NCBI RefSeq assembly: GCF_019749295.1 | Contig: NZ_JACWFG010000011.1 | Location: forward strand, 434,001 to 498,000 | Direction: 5' to 3' | Source: Neobacillus niacini | Lineage (GTDB): Bacteria > Bacillota > Bacilli > Bacillales > Cytobacillaceae | Length of the DNA: 64,000 nucleotides | Shown here: positions 53,002-61,937 of the stretch, piece by piece | Layout of the letters: each line of letters opens with the position of its first letter | How positions within the stretch are numbered: position 1 is the first letter of the stretch | The notes under the pieces: generated by a model | Databases searched by the model: none | What the model saw: only the letters and a program-made list of their open reading frames with translations | What the model was told of the DNA's origin: nothing | Translations under genes and position numbers: made by a program

Positions 53002-53363
53002 TATAGAGGAATAGTAGTGGGTCTGCCAGGAATAGGTTAGGATGTTCTACATAAAAGTACATATTGGAATCAAAATGCAGATTCTAAACATGAACTCACG
53101 CATGAAGCAAACCTCCTTCGCTTTGCATCCTATATACACTTAGTATAGGAGAGGATTGTAAAGGTTCAATTGATGAAATGTAAATTTATTGTCAATTATT
53201 CTATACACATTAATCATTTCAGATCCGGTATATTTCCCCCATTGACCATGTCAATGGGGTTTCTTTATGATTACAATTTCTAGCAGGATATCCCAAAGAA
53301 TCCTTTTCAAAATGATGTAAATAATAACGTTAGATTATTTTAGAAAATGGGTGGAAATGTAAA
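53002..53363. other. Intergenic region with a hairpin
   Basis: No gene is visible in these 362 bp. CCCCATTGA (53237-53245) pairs with TCAATGGGG (53251-53259), followed by TTTCTTT, a likely terminator, possibly for the cupin transcript. A CCTATA/TATAGG hairpin lies near 53147-53166. A small piece near 53100 (CATGAACTCACGCATGAAGC) vaguely recalls the repeat family of arrays B and C but is not a unit. Confidence 0.5.
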
Positions 53364-54821
53364 ATGAGTGAAAATGTTATGAAGAGCAAGCGAAAAGGAT
53401 TGTCGGCGTGGCAGTTAACAATGATGGCGTTAGGCAGTGTTATCGGGGGTTCTTTTTTCCTCGGGTCGTCTGTTGCGATTAATGCAGCAGGGCCATCAAT
53501 ATTATTATCGTATGTTTTAGCGGGGGGACTTGTTTATTTAATTCTTTATGCCTTGTCAGAAATGACGGTGGGAAATCCAACGGTGGGATCTTTCAGTACG
53601 TTCGCAGCACGGGAACTTGGACAAGGTACAGGTTTTGTTGTGGGCTGGCTTTATTGGACAGGGACCGTCCTGTCAATGTCCAGTGAAGCAACAGCGATTT
53701 CATTATTGGTTCGCGAGTGGTATCCGAACGTATCAATTGCTTGGTTAGGCGGCTCGATAATTGTTGCTGTCACACTTCTGAATTTATTAGGGGCAGATAA
53801 AATTGGGAAGCTTGCGAGCGGTCTATCAGCCATAAAAATTTTCGCGATTATCTTTTTTATTCTAACAGCCTTGGTACTTATTTTAGGATTTATGCCCGGG
53901 ACACCAGCGATTGGTGCGGGGGAGCTGGCAAGAGAACCGATCATGCCGGGCGGCGTCCAGGGAATTGCTGGCAGTATGCTTCTAGTTGTTTTTGCATATG
54001 CGGGTTTTGAAATTATTGGGTTAGCCGCAACTGAAACTGAAAACCCCACTGAAACGATTCCCAAAGCAATACGCTATACGGTTTTTTCACTTGTGGGATT
54101 GTATATTTTGTATGCAGCAGTTCTTCTTCCACTCATTCCGACAGCAGATCTTAGCGAAAATGTTAGTCCGATGGTGGCTTCGTTGAATCGATGGGGAATT
54201 GGCTGGGCAGGTACGGCACTAAATTTGGTGCTGATTTCAGCGATTCTTTCAGCCATGCTGGCCTGTATTTTTGGGCTCGGAAGAATGATACGCTCTCTTT
54301 CAGATGAAGGACATGCACCTGCGTGGATGAGAGACAAAAGAGATGTTCCATACCGAGGTATTTTATTTTCTGGGTTATCGATGCTAATTGGATTATTTTT
54401 TGGTCTACTCTTTCCAAGAGCATACTTAGTACTGATTACATCAGGAGGCTTTGCCTTAATCTTTACCTATGCCGTCATCATGGCAAGTCATATTCGCTAT
54501 CGTAAAAGGGAAGGATGCCCACCTGGAGGTATTTGTCAGATGCCAGGATTTCCTTTAACCTCATGGATTGCATTAGTAAGCTTGATTATCGTATTACTAT
54601 GTATGCCTTTCATTCCAGGGCAGACAGCTGGACTCATAACTGGCAGCTCTATGGTCGTTATATTTTCCCTCATTTATTATGTAACGTATTATCGGAAACG
54701 CTCTAAGGCGGGGGATTCACCAAGAAAAGCAATAACAACTAGAGAACTCAAACCAAACTTTGCTGCCGAGTTCTCAGAAGAATTAACAGAAAAAGTTGAC
54801 GAACCTACCCAGGAAAAATAA
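53364..54821 (+). CDS. Amino-acid permease, APC superfamily
   Basis: A 485-residue transporter with twelve hydrophobic segments. The N-terminal GLSAWQLTMMALGSVIGGSF is the APC substrate-binding segment, and FAYAGFEIIGLAATETENPT the conserved TM6-like region. The C-terminal 30 residues are polar (EFSEELTEKVDEPTQEK). It is followed by pabB with no terminator between, so partial co-transcription is possible. The substrate is not predictable. Confidence 0.88.
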   Translation: MSENVMKSKRKGLSAWQLTMMALGSVIGGSFFLGSSVAINAAGPSILLSYVLAGGLVYLILYALSEMTVGNPTVGSFSTFAARELGQGTGFVVGWLYWTGTVLSMSSEATAISLLVREWYPNVSIAWLGGSIIVAVTLLNLLGADKIGKLASGLSAIKIFAIIFFILTALVLILGFMPGTPAIGAGELAREPIMPGGVQGIAGSMLLVVFAYAGFEIIGLAATETENPTETIPKAIRYTVFSLVGLYILYAAVLLPLIPTADLSENVSPMVASLNRWGIGWAGTALNLVLISAILSAMLACIFGLGRMIRSLSDEGHAPAWMRDKRDVPYRGILFSGLSMLIGLFFGLLFPRAYLVLITSGGFALIFTYAVIMASHIRYRKREGCPPGGICQMPGFPLTSWIALVSLIIVLLCMPFIPGQTAGLITGSSMVVIFSLIYYVTYYRKRSKAGDSPRKAITTRELKPNFAAEFSEELTEKVDEPTQEK

Positions 54822-54862
54822 ACTAAAAGAGGTTTCTATTCAAAAAATTAGGTGAACTAAGG

Positions 54863-56620
54863 GTGAAAGCAAAAAGCATGGAAAATAAAGAACCTCTTTT
54901 AACATTTGAATTTGCAGATTCGACCGGAAAAATAAATCCGTTAACTTTTCAAAATCCACACAGCGTAATTACCGCACATAAGATTGAAGATGTCCTAACT
55001 AGTCTTCATCTCGTTCAAGAAGCTGTTGAAAAAGGGTATTACGCTGCCGGATTTTTATCATATGAAAGCGCGCCCGCCTTTGACTCAGCCTTTAGAGTTA
55101 GAGAGGGTGGAACATTTCCCTTACTTTGGTTTGGGCTTTTTTCCAATCCTGAGCATGAAACCCAAAGCAGTTCGGGGGAATATACGGTAGGGAAATGGAA
55201 GCCATCTATTACGATGGAAGAGTACAATCAAGCCATCACCTCGATAAAAAATTCAATCCAGGATGGCATTACATACCAAACCAATTATACTATCAGACTC
55301 CATTCATCATTTAAAGGAGATGGTCTTGCCTTTTATACTAGGTTGAAAAAGGCACAAAACTCTAATTATTGTGCCTATATCCATACTGGTGATCATAGCA
55401 TTTTGTCTGCATCGCCAGAATTGTTCTTCCACCTGACGAATGGGAATATTACAACTAAGCCCATGAAAGGGACCATAGAAAGAGGAACGACGTCTGAAGA
55501 AGATGCTGCAAATGCCAACTGGCTGCTCCATTCTGAAAAAAATCGTGCTGAAAATCTGATGATTGTTGATTTGCTTCGGAATGACCTCGGGATGATTGCC
55601 CAATCTGGTACAGTAAAGGTCGATAAAATTCTTGAAATCGAAAAATACCCAACGGTTCATCAAATGACATCTACAATATCTGCACAGATTTCGGAAACGT
55701 CGAACATCGTTGATATCTTTAAGGCTCTTTTTCCATGTGGTTCAATTACCGGAGCACCTAAAATCAGCACGATGAACATTATTGCAGAGTTAGAAAACGA
55801 ACCGCGTGAGGTTTACTGCGGCGCGATCGGCTATATTACACCCAACAAGGAAGCTGTTTTTAATGTACCCATCAGAACTGTACTGATTGACCATCAAAGT
55901 GAGCAGGCAGTCTATGGTGTTGGCGGCGGGGTGACCTGGGATTCGACATCCGAAGGGGAATATCATGAAATTCTGGCAAAAGCAAAGCTATTAGAGGAGA
56001 ATCCCTCTGAATTTCACTTGCTAGAAAGCTTATTACTAGACAACGGAGATTATTTTTTACTCAAAGAGCATGTAAAGAGGCTGGAGAATTCAGCCCAATA
56101 TTTTGGCTTTCCTTTCGACGAAAAGAGATTAAAAAAAGCGCTTCATGAATTTAGCGGTACCAATCAGCATGGTTTACTAAAGGTTCGTTTGCTATTAGCA
56201 AAAGATGGGGTTTTCACGATAGAAGGACAACCTATCACCCAACAGGATACAGTGCTTAGGGTAAGCATTGCTAAGGAGCCAGTGGATAAAAGCAACATCT
56301 TTTTGTATCATAAAACGACTAATCGTGAGATCTATTCTACCTTTCAAAAACAAAAGCCTCCTGAGGTTTTTGATATACTGCTTTGGAATCAAGAGGGTGA
56401 GTTAACGGAGTTTACAAATGGTAACGTAGTCTTGGAACTAGATGGAACCTTATGGACACCTCCAGTAAAAAGTGGTTTATTGGCAGGAACTTTTCGTAAC
56501 AGGTTGGTTGAAAAAGGAGAAATTCTGGAGAAAGTCCTCACACACTCTGACTTAAAAAAGGCTTCTAAGATATGGTTTATTAATAGCGTGCGTAAATGGA
56601 GAAAGGTCAAGTTAGTTTAA
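54863..56620 (+). CDS. pabB: PabB-PabC fusion: aminodeoxychorismate synthase I and lyase-like
   Basis: A 585-residue fusion of two p-aminobenzoate enzymes. Residues about 1-375 are the chorismate-binding PabB part, with IQDGITYQTNYTIRL, MKGTIERGTT, AENLMIVDLLRNDLGMIAQ and FPCGSITGAPK. Residues about 385-580 are a PLP fold-type IV part like PabC (FTNGNVVLELDGTLWTPPVK, SGLLAGTFRNRL). GTG 54863 follows AGGTG with an 8-base gap; ATG 54878 is an alternative. The product would make PABA for folate, given a glutaminase from elsewhere. Confidence 0.88.
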   Translation: MKAKSMENKEPLLTFEFADSTGKINPLTFQNPHSVITAHKIEDVLTSLHLVQEAVEKGYYAAGFLSYESAPAFDSAFRVREGGTFPLLWFGLFSNPEHETQSSSGEYTVGKWKPSITMEEYNQAITSIKNSIQDGITYQTNYTIRLHSSFKGDGLAFYTRLKKAQNSNYCAYIHTGDHSILSASPELFFHLTNGNITTKPMKGTIERGTTSEEDAANANWLLHSEKNRAENLMIVDLLRNDLGMIAQSGTVKVDKILEIEKYPTVHQMTSTISAQISETSNIVDIFKALFPCGSITGAPKISTMNIIAELENEPREVYCGAIGYITPNKEAVFNVPIRTVLIDHQSEQAVYGVGGGVTWDSTSEGEYHEILAKAKLLEENPSEFHLLESLLLDNGDYFLLKEHVKRLENSAQYFGFPFDEKRLKKALHEFSGTNQHGLLKVRLLLAKDGVFTIEGQPITQQDTVLRVSIAKEPVDKSNIFLYHKTTNREIYSTFQKQKPPEVFDILLWNQEGELTEFTNGNVVLELDGTLWTPPVKSGLLAGTFRNRLVEKGEILEKVLTHSDLKKASKIWFINSVRKWRKVKLV

Positions 56621-56765
56621 AAAATCTAAAAATCAGAATCATACAATATATTAATTTTAATAAATAAGGATTGAAATTTATATAAATAACGTGCTAACAT
56701 TAAAAAATCAATGTGTAGCGATAAATTTTTGAACGTTTTAAAAACAGAATAAATTTTCTTAAAAT

Positions 56766-56800
56766 AGTCGATTGGTTTGATAAAATCAGTCGACTTTTTG
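56766..56800 (+). terminator. Terminator-like hairpin after pabB
   Basis: AGTCGA (56766-56771) pairs with TCGACT (56790-56795), followed by TTTTTGG. It is about 145 bp after the pabB stop. Between 56621 and 56765 there is only AT-rich sequence. Confidence 0.6.
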
Positions 56801-56828
56801 GTTTCTCTGACTCTTACCTCCTAAAAAG

Positions 56829-56868
56829 CTTAAGAATATCTTAAGGATTCTATAAATCTTTTCTTAAG
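56829..56868 (+). promoter_or_regulatory. CTTAAG palindromes in the promoter region
   Basis: CTTAAGA-ATA-TCTTAAG at 56829-56845 is a perfect 17-bp palindrome, and a third half-site TCTTAAG lies at 56862-56868, 23 bp from the second. A -10-like TATAGT follows near 56879. This is an operator-like arrangement upstream of the NlpC/P60-like gene. The regulator is unknown. Confidence 0.5.
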
Positions 56869-56928
56869 TTTTTGTATGTATAGTAGAAATGAAAGAAGTT
56901 TTCTTGAGTACGTTTTAGGAGGCTTATG

Positions 56929-57525
56929 ATGGCGGATAAACAAGTGTATATTCTTTTAACGAATACTGGCTCTCTATTAACAAAAATGATAAAGCTGTAT
57001 ACAAAAAAACCATATAATCATGCATCAATAGCCTTTGACCATAATTTATCAGAGGTATATAGCTTTGGTAGAAAAACTGCCCGGAATCCATTTATTGGAG
57101 GATTTGTAAAGGAAGATGTCAGGAATGGTTTATTTAAACAAGCAGATTGTGCACTTTATTCGATTACGGTATCAGATGACCAAATTCAAAAGATGAAACA
57201 CTATTTACAAGACATCGAGGCAAGGAAGAAACAATATCGCTATAATTTTTTAGGGTTATTCGGTGTTATGTTAAACAAACCACTTAAAAGAAAAAATGCT
57301 TTCTTTTGTTCTCAATTTGTTGCTTTTGTCCTAAAGGAATCAGCAATCATGGATTTTGAAAAGCCATTGGCACTTATAGCACCACATGATTTACAATGTG
57401 TTCCTGCCGTTCAATTAGTTTATGAAGGAAAGCTAAAGGCTTATCTCAATGATAATTTATGTTACCCTATTACAGAAAAACATGTATTTTCTCATAGCTT
57501 AAAATGGCTCAGTTCCATTGACTGA
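56929..57525 (+). CDS. NlpC/P60-superfamily (YiiX-like) protein
   Basis: A 198-residue papain-like-fold protein. The catalytic histidine is probably in KPYNHASIAFD (about 34-44) and the cysteine in AFFCSQFVAFVLKE (about 125-138), the circularly permuted order of the YiiX/C92 group. It has no signal peptide, so it may act inside the cell, perhaps on lipids or amide bonds. ATG 56929 is six bases from GGAGG; ATG 56926 is the alternative. Confidence 0.72.
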   Translation: MADKQVYILLTNTGSLLTKMIKLYTKKPYNHASIAFDHNLSEVYSFGRKTARNPFIGGFVKEDVRNGLFKQADCALYSITVSDDQIQKMKHYLQDIEARKKQYRYNFLGLFGVMLNKPLKRKNAFFCSQFVAFVLKESAIMDFEKPLALIAPHDLQCVPAVQLVYEGKLKAYLNDNLCYPITEKHVFSHSLKWLSSID

Positions 57526-57532
57526 GCCATTT
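57502..57532. terminator. Hairpin between convergent genes
   Basis: AAATGGCTCAGT (57502-57513) pairs perfectly with ACTGAGCCATTT (57521-57532). There is little T run, and the NlpC/P60-like stop codon is inside the stem. It may end both convergent genes weakly. Confidence 0.65.
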
Positions 57533-57566
57533 AACAATGAGAGTAAATTCAATAAAGTGTGCCGTT

Positions 57567-58742
57567 CTAGACCCCCAGGCCAAACCTAGAATATAGAGTT
57601 ATGGCGAACAAGAAATATAGCAGGAGCAGCATAATTGCAATGATGTACAACACCATAATGACCTTCTTTTTCGCAGTAAAGTAGGAGGGGGATTCCAGAT
57701 ATTTTTTCATCATTGGGTTTGTTCCCATGATTCGGTCCCATATCACGGAGATCCAAAAGTACATCATGAATAAATAACCGGTGAAAATAGTTATCTTAAT
57801 CCAAAGAGGCGGCAGCAGGACAATGGCAAAAGTTGTAACATTGATCATCACAATATACCCGCTTACATACGAGTAATTTCTTAAAAAGACTTTTATAAAC
57901 AGTTCGATAAAACCATTACTTTGTGTTCTATTCTTAAAAATACGTTTAGATTGTCGGAAAAGTAGAGGCTTTGTTCTTTTTGTAACCACAGGCTTTTCAA
58001 TTTCTGGGGCCATTGCAAAGATAAGTTCAATGTTTCCTGTTTTCAGCTTTTGTTCGATTTCAATTTCATGGTCAGTCGAACTTAGCTTTTTCAACGCCCG
58101 TAAACTGAGATAAATGGAACTCGACATGATTAGTACACCAATAAGGTATAGCGGGAACCACAATCCTATTTCCCATAGAAAATATATCAGTTGACTCAAC
58201 CATCCAGCTAAAATAAAGGTTAAAACACTATAGACAAATTTTTTAAATCTAGTTTCAATTTTGACGAATTGATACTTTATGAACATCAGACCTGTTTTCA
58301 AGGAAATAAAGTAAAACAAAAGAGTTCCGATCTGCTTCCAATCAAAATGATAAAGATTTAGAAGAAAGGGAAGGAGAATGGCAAAAGAAGCTAGTGTCAA
58401 GACTGTTTGATACATCAATGAATATCCATAGCCCCATTTTTTTAGTCCCCAAAATAGAGTATACTTCTTCATTAAAAAAACTCTGTCTGCTGCTTCAGTA
58501 TAGGTTCTTATGTGTCCATTCCAGGTTAGTAGATAGAGTAAAAGAAATAGTAGAAAAAATGGTACGTTCTCCATCCATTTTGGAATCTCTGACCACCATG
58601 AATGGTACACAAATGAAAAAATAGTGATTGCTGGAATAATAATGTACAGCATCACGGTCCAATCAGCGATAGACTTTATTACACCATACTGATATAACCA
58701 TCCTTTTATTAATCGATGAACCAAAAGTTTCCTGCTACTCAT
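57567..58742 (-). CDS. ABC-2-type transporter permease (YthQ-like)
   Basis: A 391-residue membrane protein with about eight hydrophobic segments, beginning MSSRKLLVHRLIKGWLYQYG. It overlaps the ATPase gene by 8 bp, with AGAAGGT before its ATG, so the two form an exporter pair like YthPQ/EcsAB of B. subtilis. A hydrophilic loop of about 50 residues lies in the middle (FRQSKRIFKNRTQSNGFIEL). The substrate is unknown. Confidence 0.8.
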   Translation of the reverse strand: MSSRKLLVHRLIKGWLYQYGVIKSIADWTVMLYIIIPAITIFSFVYHSWWSEIPKWMENVPFFLLFLLLYLLTWNGHIRTYTEAADRVFLMKKYTLFWGLKKWGYGYSLMYQTVLTLASFAILLPFLLNLYHFDWKQIGTLLFYFISLKTGLMFIKYQFVKIETRFKKFVYSVLTFILAGWLSQLIYFLWEIGLWFPLYLIGVLIMSSSIYLSLRALKKLSSTDHEIEIEQKLKTGNIELIFAMAPEIEKPVVTKRTKPLLFRQSKRIFKNRTQSNGFIELFIKVFLRNYSYVSGYIVMINVTTFAIVLLPPLWIKITIFTGYLFMMYFWISVIWDRIMGTNPMMKKYLESPSYFTAKKKVIMVLYIIAIMLLLLYFLFAITLYSRFGLGV

Positions 58743-59448
58743 TTTGAATACCTTCTGAAATCTGATGGAAACAGTCATAAAGCGAACCATTTGGGAGCTG
58801 ACACTGAGTCCTTATTTCCTCTAAGGTTCCTATTGCCATAAGCTTTCCATTGTTGATAATAATGAATCGGTCACACACTTTTTCAGCAGTGTCCAGGACA
58901 TGAGTGGACATCAGGATTCCAGCACCACGTAATCGTTCTTTTTGGATTGAGGCTAGAAAGAGTTTCATCGCATTGGGGTCCAATCCAATAAATGGCTCAT
59001 CAATTATATAAAAGGCAGGATTCGTAATCATTGCTAATATAAGCATTGCTTTTTGCTGCATTCCTTTTGAATATTTAATAGGGAATTCGTGCGCATGATC
59101 TTTTAGATTATATAATGTAAGTAATTCATTCGCCGTTTCCTTGTATTCCTTATCTGGCAGCCCTTCTACCGATGCTGCAAAATCAAGGTGTTCCCACAAC
59201 GTTAGCTCGTCATAAAATATTGGCCGTTCCGGAATATAAGAGTATGCAGCGTCAGTCCTATAGGATACTGTTCCAACTAGATTATCTAATAATCCTAATA
59301 TGGATTTGATCGTTGTACTTTTTCCCGCTCCGTTTGGTCCAATCAGCCCAACTAGTTCGCCTTTCTCAAGTGTAAATTGGATATCTTGAATAATAGTTTT
59401 TTCTTTATCATAGCCCGCAGACTTGATATCTACCTGTAATAAACTCAT
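58735..59448 (-). CDS. ABC-2-type transporter ATP-binding protein (YthP-like)
   Basis: A 237-residue ATPase with Walker A GPNGAGKSTT (about 37-46), the signature YSKGMQQKAM in place of LSGGQ, and Walker B AFYIIDEPFIGLD. The atypical signature is a feature of the EcsA/YthP group. ATG 59448 follows AGGAGGTTG. First gene of the two-gene operon. Confidence 0.85.
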   Translation of the reverse strand: MSLLQVDIKSAGYDKEKTIIQDIQFTLEKGELVGLIGPNGAGKSTTIKSILGLLDNLVGTVSYRTDAAYSYIPERPIFYDELTLWEHLDFAASVEGLPDKEYKETANELLTLYNLKDHAHEFPIKYSKGMQQKAMLILAMITNPAFYIIDEPFIGLDPNAMKLFLASIQKERLRGAGILMSTHVLDTAEKVCDRFIIINNGKLMAIGTLEEIRTQCQLPNGSLYDCFHQISEGIQNE

Positions 59449-59602
59449 AATCAACCTCCTGCAGTTATTCATACGGATTAAGATCAAAAAAGTTTTACGA
59501 TTTTCTGAGTCAATGCTATTTCTTTAGGGTGAATTTTGTGATGCTAGTAACATTTTGAAATGATAAAATATAATCATCTAAAGCAAAAGAGGTCAGTGAA
59601 AT

Positions 59603-59902
59603 ATGAACAAAACTGAGGTAATTGCACGTAGAATACTTGGTTGGAAATTAAACAGGTGGGATCGATGGTATGACCCAGAAAAAGAGGTTTTTATCTATGA
59701 CTTCCAACCAAAGAAGAACCTTGACCAAGCGGAGTTAATCGTTGATAGATTAAAAAGCTTCGGCTATACATATCAGACAAAAGGAGAAAATGAAGTATGC
59801 TTTAACGATGTCTGTGAAGCTGGGAAGTCGTTACCTGAAGCCATTACCAATGCGGCATTCTCGCTAGCAGATAATAGTACGATACCAGAAGAATGGCTAT
59901 AA
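59603..59902 (+). CDS. Small hypothetical protein, ABA-sandwich-like
   Basis: A 99-residue protein with an N-terminal helix plus WDRWYDPEKEVFIYDFQPKK, and a short alpha/beta pattern ending LADNSTIPEEWL. This fits the phage-ABA-sandwich/BC1872-like family found in Bacillus phages and chromosomes, from memory. It starts behind AAAGAGGT and is followed 25 bp later by a GNAT gene. The function is unknown. Confidence 0.6.
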   Translation: MNKTEVIARRILGWKLNRWDRWYDPEKEVFIYDFQPKKNLDQAELIVDRLKSFGYTYQTKGENEVCFNDVCEAGKSLPEAITNAAFSLADNSTIPEEWL

Positions 59903-59927
59903 AAGTTGAACAATGGGAGAGCAGAAA

Positions 59928-60386
59928 ATGGAAATTATTGAACTGAAGGATAGAAATGACCTTTTTGAACAGGCGATACAAGTATTTTGGGAAGTATGGG
60001 GAAACGAGGATAATTTCAAGTTTTATGAGGATTGTATAATTCATTCTGCATCTGCCTCCTCAGATCTGCCAAGGTTTTATGCAGCAGTAGAAAATGAGAA
60101 GATCATAGGTACATATGCTTTACTAAGAAATGATATTAACAGTCGACAGGATTTATGCCCATGGCTGGCATGCCTATTTGTTGATAGAGAATATAGGGGA
60201 AAGGAGATAGGATCCATACTGCTGAATCATGGTCTCAAACAAGCTGCAATAAAAGGCTATAAAAAGCTTTATTTGACTTCTGATCTTGAAGGATATTATG
60301 AAAAATACGGATGGAAGAATAATGGTATAGCATATGGAGTTAGCGGTGGTTATCTCAAGATATATGAAAAAGAAACAGGTTTATAA
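59928..60386 (+). CDS. GNAT family acetyltransferase
   Basis: A 152-residue single GNAT domain with the acetyl-CoA motif ACLFVDREYRGKEIGSILLN and the closing KLYLTSDLEGYYEKYGWKNN. ATG 59928 follows GGGAGAG; ATG 59913 overlaps that site. It may be co-transcribed with the small gene upstream. The substrate is unknown. Confidence 0.85.
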   Translation: MEIIELKDRNDLFEQAIQVFWEVWGNEDNFKFYEDCIIHSASASSDLPRFYAAVENEKIIGTYALLRNDINSRQDLCPWLACLFVDREYRGKEIGSILLNHGLKQAAIKGYKKLYLTSDLEGYYEKYGWKNNGIAYGVSGGYLKIYEKETGL

Positions 60387-60517
60387 TATAAGTTCAACGA
60401 ATATTTCCATAAGATTACCAATGCTTTAGATAGGACATACACCCAGCCCTTGCCAATAAAATAAGATACTCTTAGCCCTGCTATGTAAGGGATAGAGAAC
60501 CGAGGAGTGGTGTAGAC

Positions 60518-61384
60518 GTGTTTTATCATATTAAGGAATTGCAATACAATGCAAAACCTGAAAGACCCGATGTGTTCATGGCAAAATATATTCAAGAATT
60601 AATTGGTGGTCAATTCGGTGAAATGTCTGTTGCCATGCAATATCTATTCCAAGGATGGAGTGTCCGTGGAAACGGTAAGTATAAAGACCTGTTAATGGAT
60701 ACAGGTGCAGAAGAACTGGCGCATATTGAAATGCTGGCAACAATGGTAGCAAGATTGCTGGATGGTGCACCGGTAGGCGATCAAGCCATGGCTGCTCAGG
60801 ACCCAATTATCGGGGCAATCCTAGGTGGAATGAATGTGCAGCATGCCATTGTTTCAGGCCTTGGTGCCATGCCGGCAGACAGCGTTGGAAATAGATGGAA
60901 AGCTGAGTATATTATCGCAAGCGGAAATTTGCTAGCAGATTTTCGAGCAAATTTAAATGCTGAATCCCAAGGCAGACTGCAGGCAGTTCGTATCTACGAA
61001 ATGACTACGGATCCTGGTGTTAAAGATATGCTTTCTTGGTTAATCGCCAGGGATAGAATGCACCAAAACCAATGGCTTGCTGCTATACAAGAACTTGAGT
61101 GCAAGGAAAATGTAGTGGTTCCAAGTACGTTCCCGCGTCACCTAGAAAAACAAGAAGTTTCATACACACTATTTAATTTATCAGCTGGCAATGAAAGTGC
61201 CGCAGGTCGTTGGGCGAATGGTCCAAGTATCGATGGTGAAGGAGTTTTCCAATATGTTGAAAATCCTGTACCGCTTGCACCGAAACCAAAACTAAGGCCA
61301 GCACCGCCTTATATCCACGACACACCGCCTGCAGTATTAAAGGATATGCCTAATGCAGGCAGCATCCCGCCAAGTATGTATTAA
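60518..61384 (+). CDS. Manganese catalase family protein
   Basis: A 288-residue di-manganese catalase (YdbD/YjqC-like). The core four-helix bundle holds the metal ligands in QELIGGQFGEMSVAMQYL, GAEELAHIEMLATMV and a later ARDRMHQNQWLAAI. The C-terminal 75 residues are proline-rich (ENPVPLAPKPKLRPAPPYIH), as usual for the Bacillus proteins. GTG 60518 follows GAGGAGTGG. Together with the heme catalase at 31657, the window has two peroxide-removing enzymes. Confidence 0.92.
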   Translation: MFYHIKELQYNAKPERPDVFMAKYIQELIGGQFGEMSVAMQYLFQGWSVRGNGKYKDLLMDTGAEELAHIEMLATMVARLLDGAPVGDQAMAAQDPIIGAILGGMNVQHAIVSGLGAMPADSVGNRWKAEYIIASGNLLADFRANLNAESQGRLQAVRIYEMTTDPGVKDMLSWLIARDRMHQNQWLAAIQELECKENVVVPSTFPRHLEKQEVSYTLFNLSAGNESAAGRWANGPSIDGEGVFQYVENPVPLAPKPKLRPAPPYIHDTPPAVLKDMPNAGSIPPSMY

Positions 61385-61407
61385 AAATATAAACTCGAAA
61401 TTTATAT

Positions 61408-61450
61408 AAATAGCCCAATGACTCGAGCTCATTCGAGCATTGGGCTATTT
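61408..61450. terminator. Bidirectional terminator
   Basis: AAATAGCCCAATG (61408-61420) pairs perfectly with CATTGGGCTATTT (61438-61450), with an inner CTCGA/TCGAG stem. It separates the catalase gene from the convergent small gene. Confidence 0.9.
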
Positions 61451-61453
61451 ATA

Positions 61454-61771
61454 TTATCCCTTTACTGCTTCATGTTTATATCCGCTCTGAGTGGCGCAGA
61501 CTTCATACCATTCGTATTTTGGAGCTTTGAACCATTCGTATTTAGGTAAATATACTAAGTAACAGGTATTTCCTTCAGCGTCAAGAATGGTTTTATAGAG
61601 GGTGACATTTCCAAATCCAAACGTTTTATCTAAATAACCTTTCATACCATCTCGTATGATATTTTTCTTTTCTTCCTTTTCCTGCTTATGTAACTCCACC
61701 ACACCATCAATAAACATACTAATCAAGACCAAAGTAAATAGAATTAATACGAAAACAAATAATTTTAACAA
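61454..61771 (-). CDS. Small membrane-anchored protein
   Basis: A 105-residue protein with one N-terminal hydrophobic helix (about 2-24, FVFVLILFTLVLISMFIDGV), then a charged segment (about 28-42), and a C-terminal part with a short repeat, KYEWFKAPKYEWYEV. The minus-strand start follows GGAGGATG. I do not recognise it. Confidence 0.6.
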   Translation of the reverse strand: MLKLFVFVLILFTLVLISMFIDGVVELHKQEKEEKKNIIRDGMKGYLDKTFGFGNVTLYKTILDAEGNTCYLVYLPKYEWFKAPKYEWYEVCATQSGYKHEAVKG

Positions 61772-61888
61772 AAGAACATCCTCCTACATTTTTTTGATGA
61801 TTCCATTTAATTTTACATTCGAAAGATTGCAGAAGGTGTGATGAAAATAACAGGGGAGGTACTGGTGTATTGATTTTTTTTGTGCAAA

Positions 61889-61916
61889 TAAAAAAAGGCC
61901 GACACCCTGTCGGTGC
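61889..61916 (-). terminator. Terminator of the DUF3231 gene (paralog 4)
   Basis: CCGACA (61899-61904) pairs with TGTCGG (61908-61913). Read on the minus strand, a seven-T run follows. Confidence 0.85.
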
Positions 61917-61937
61917 TAACCTTTGTTCCAGGTATGA

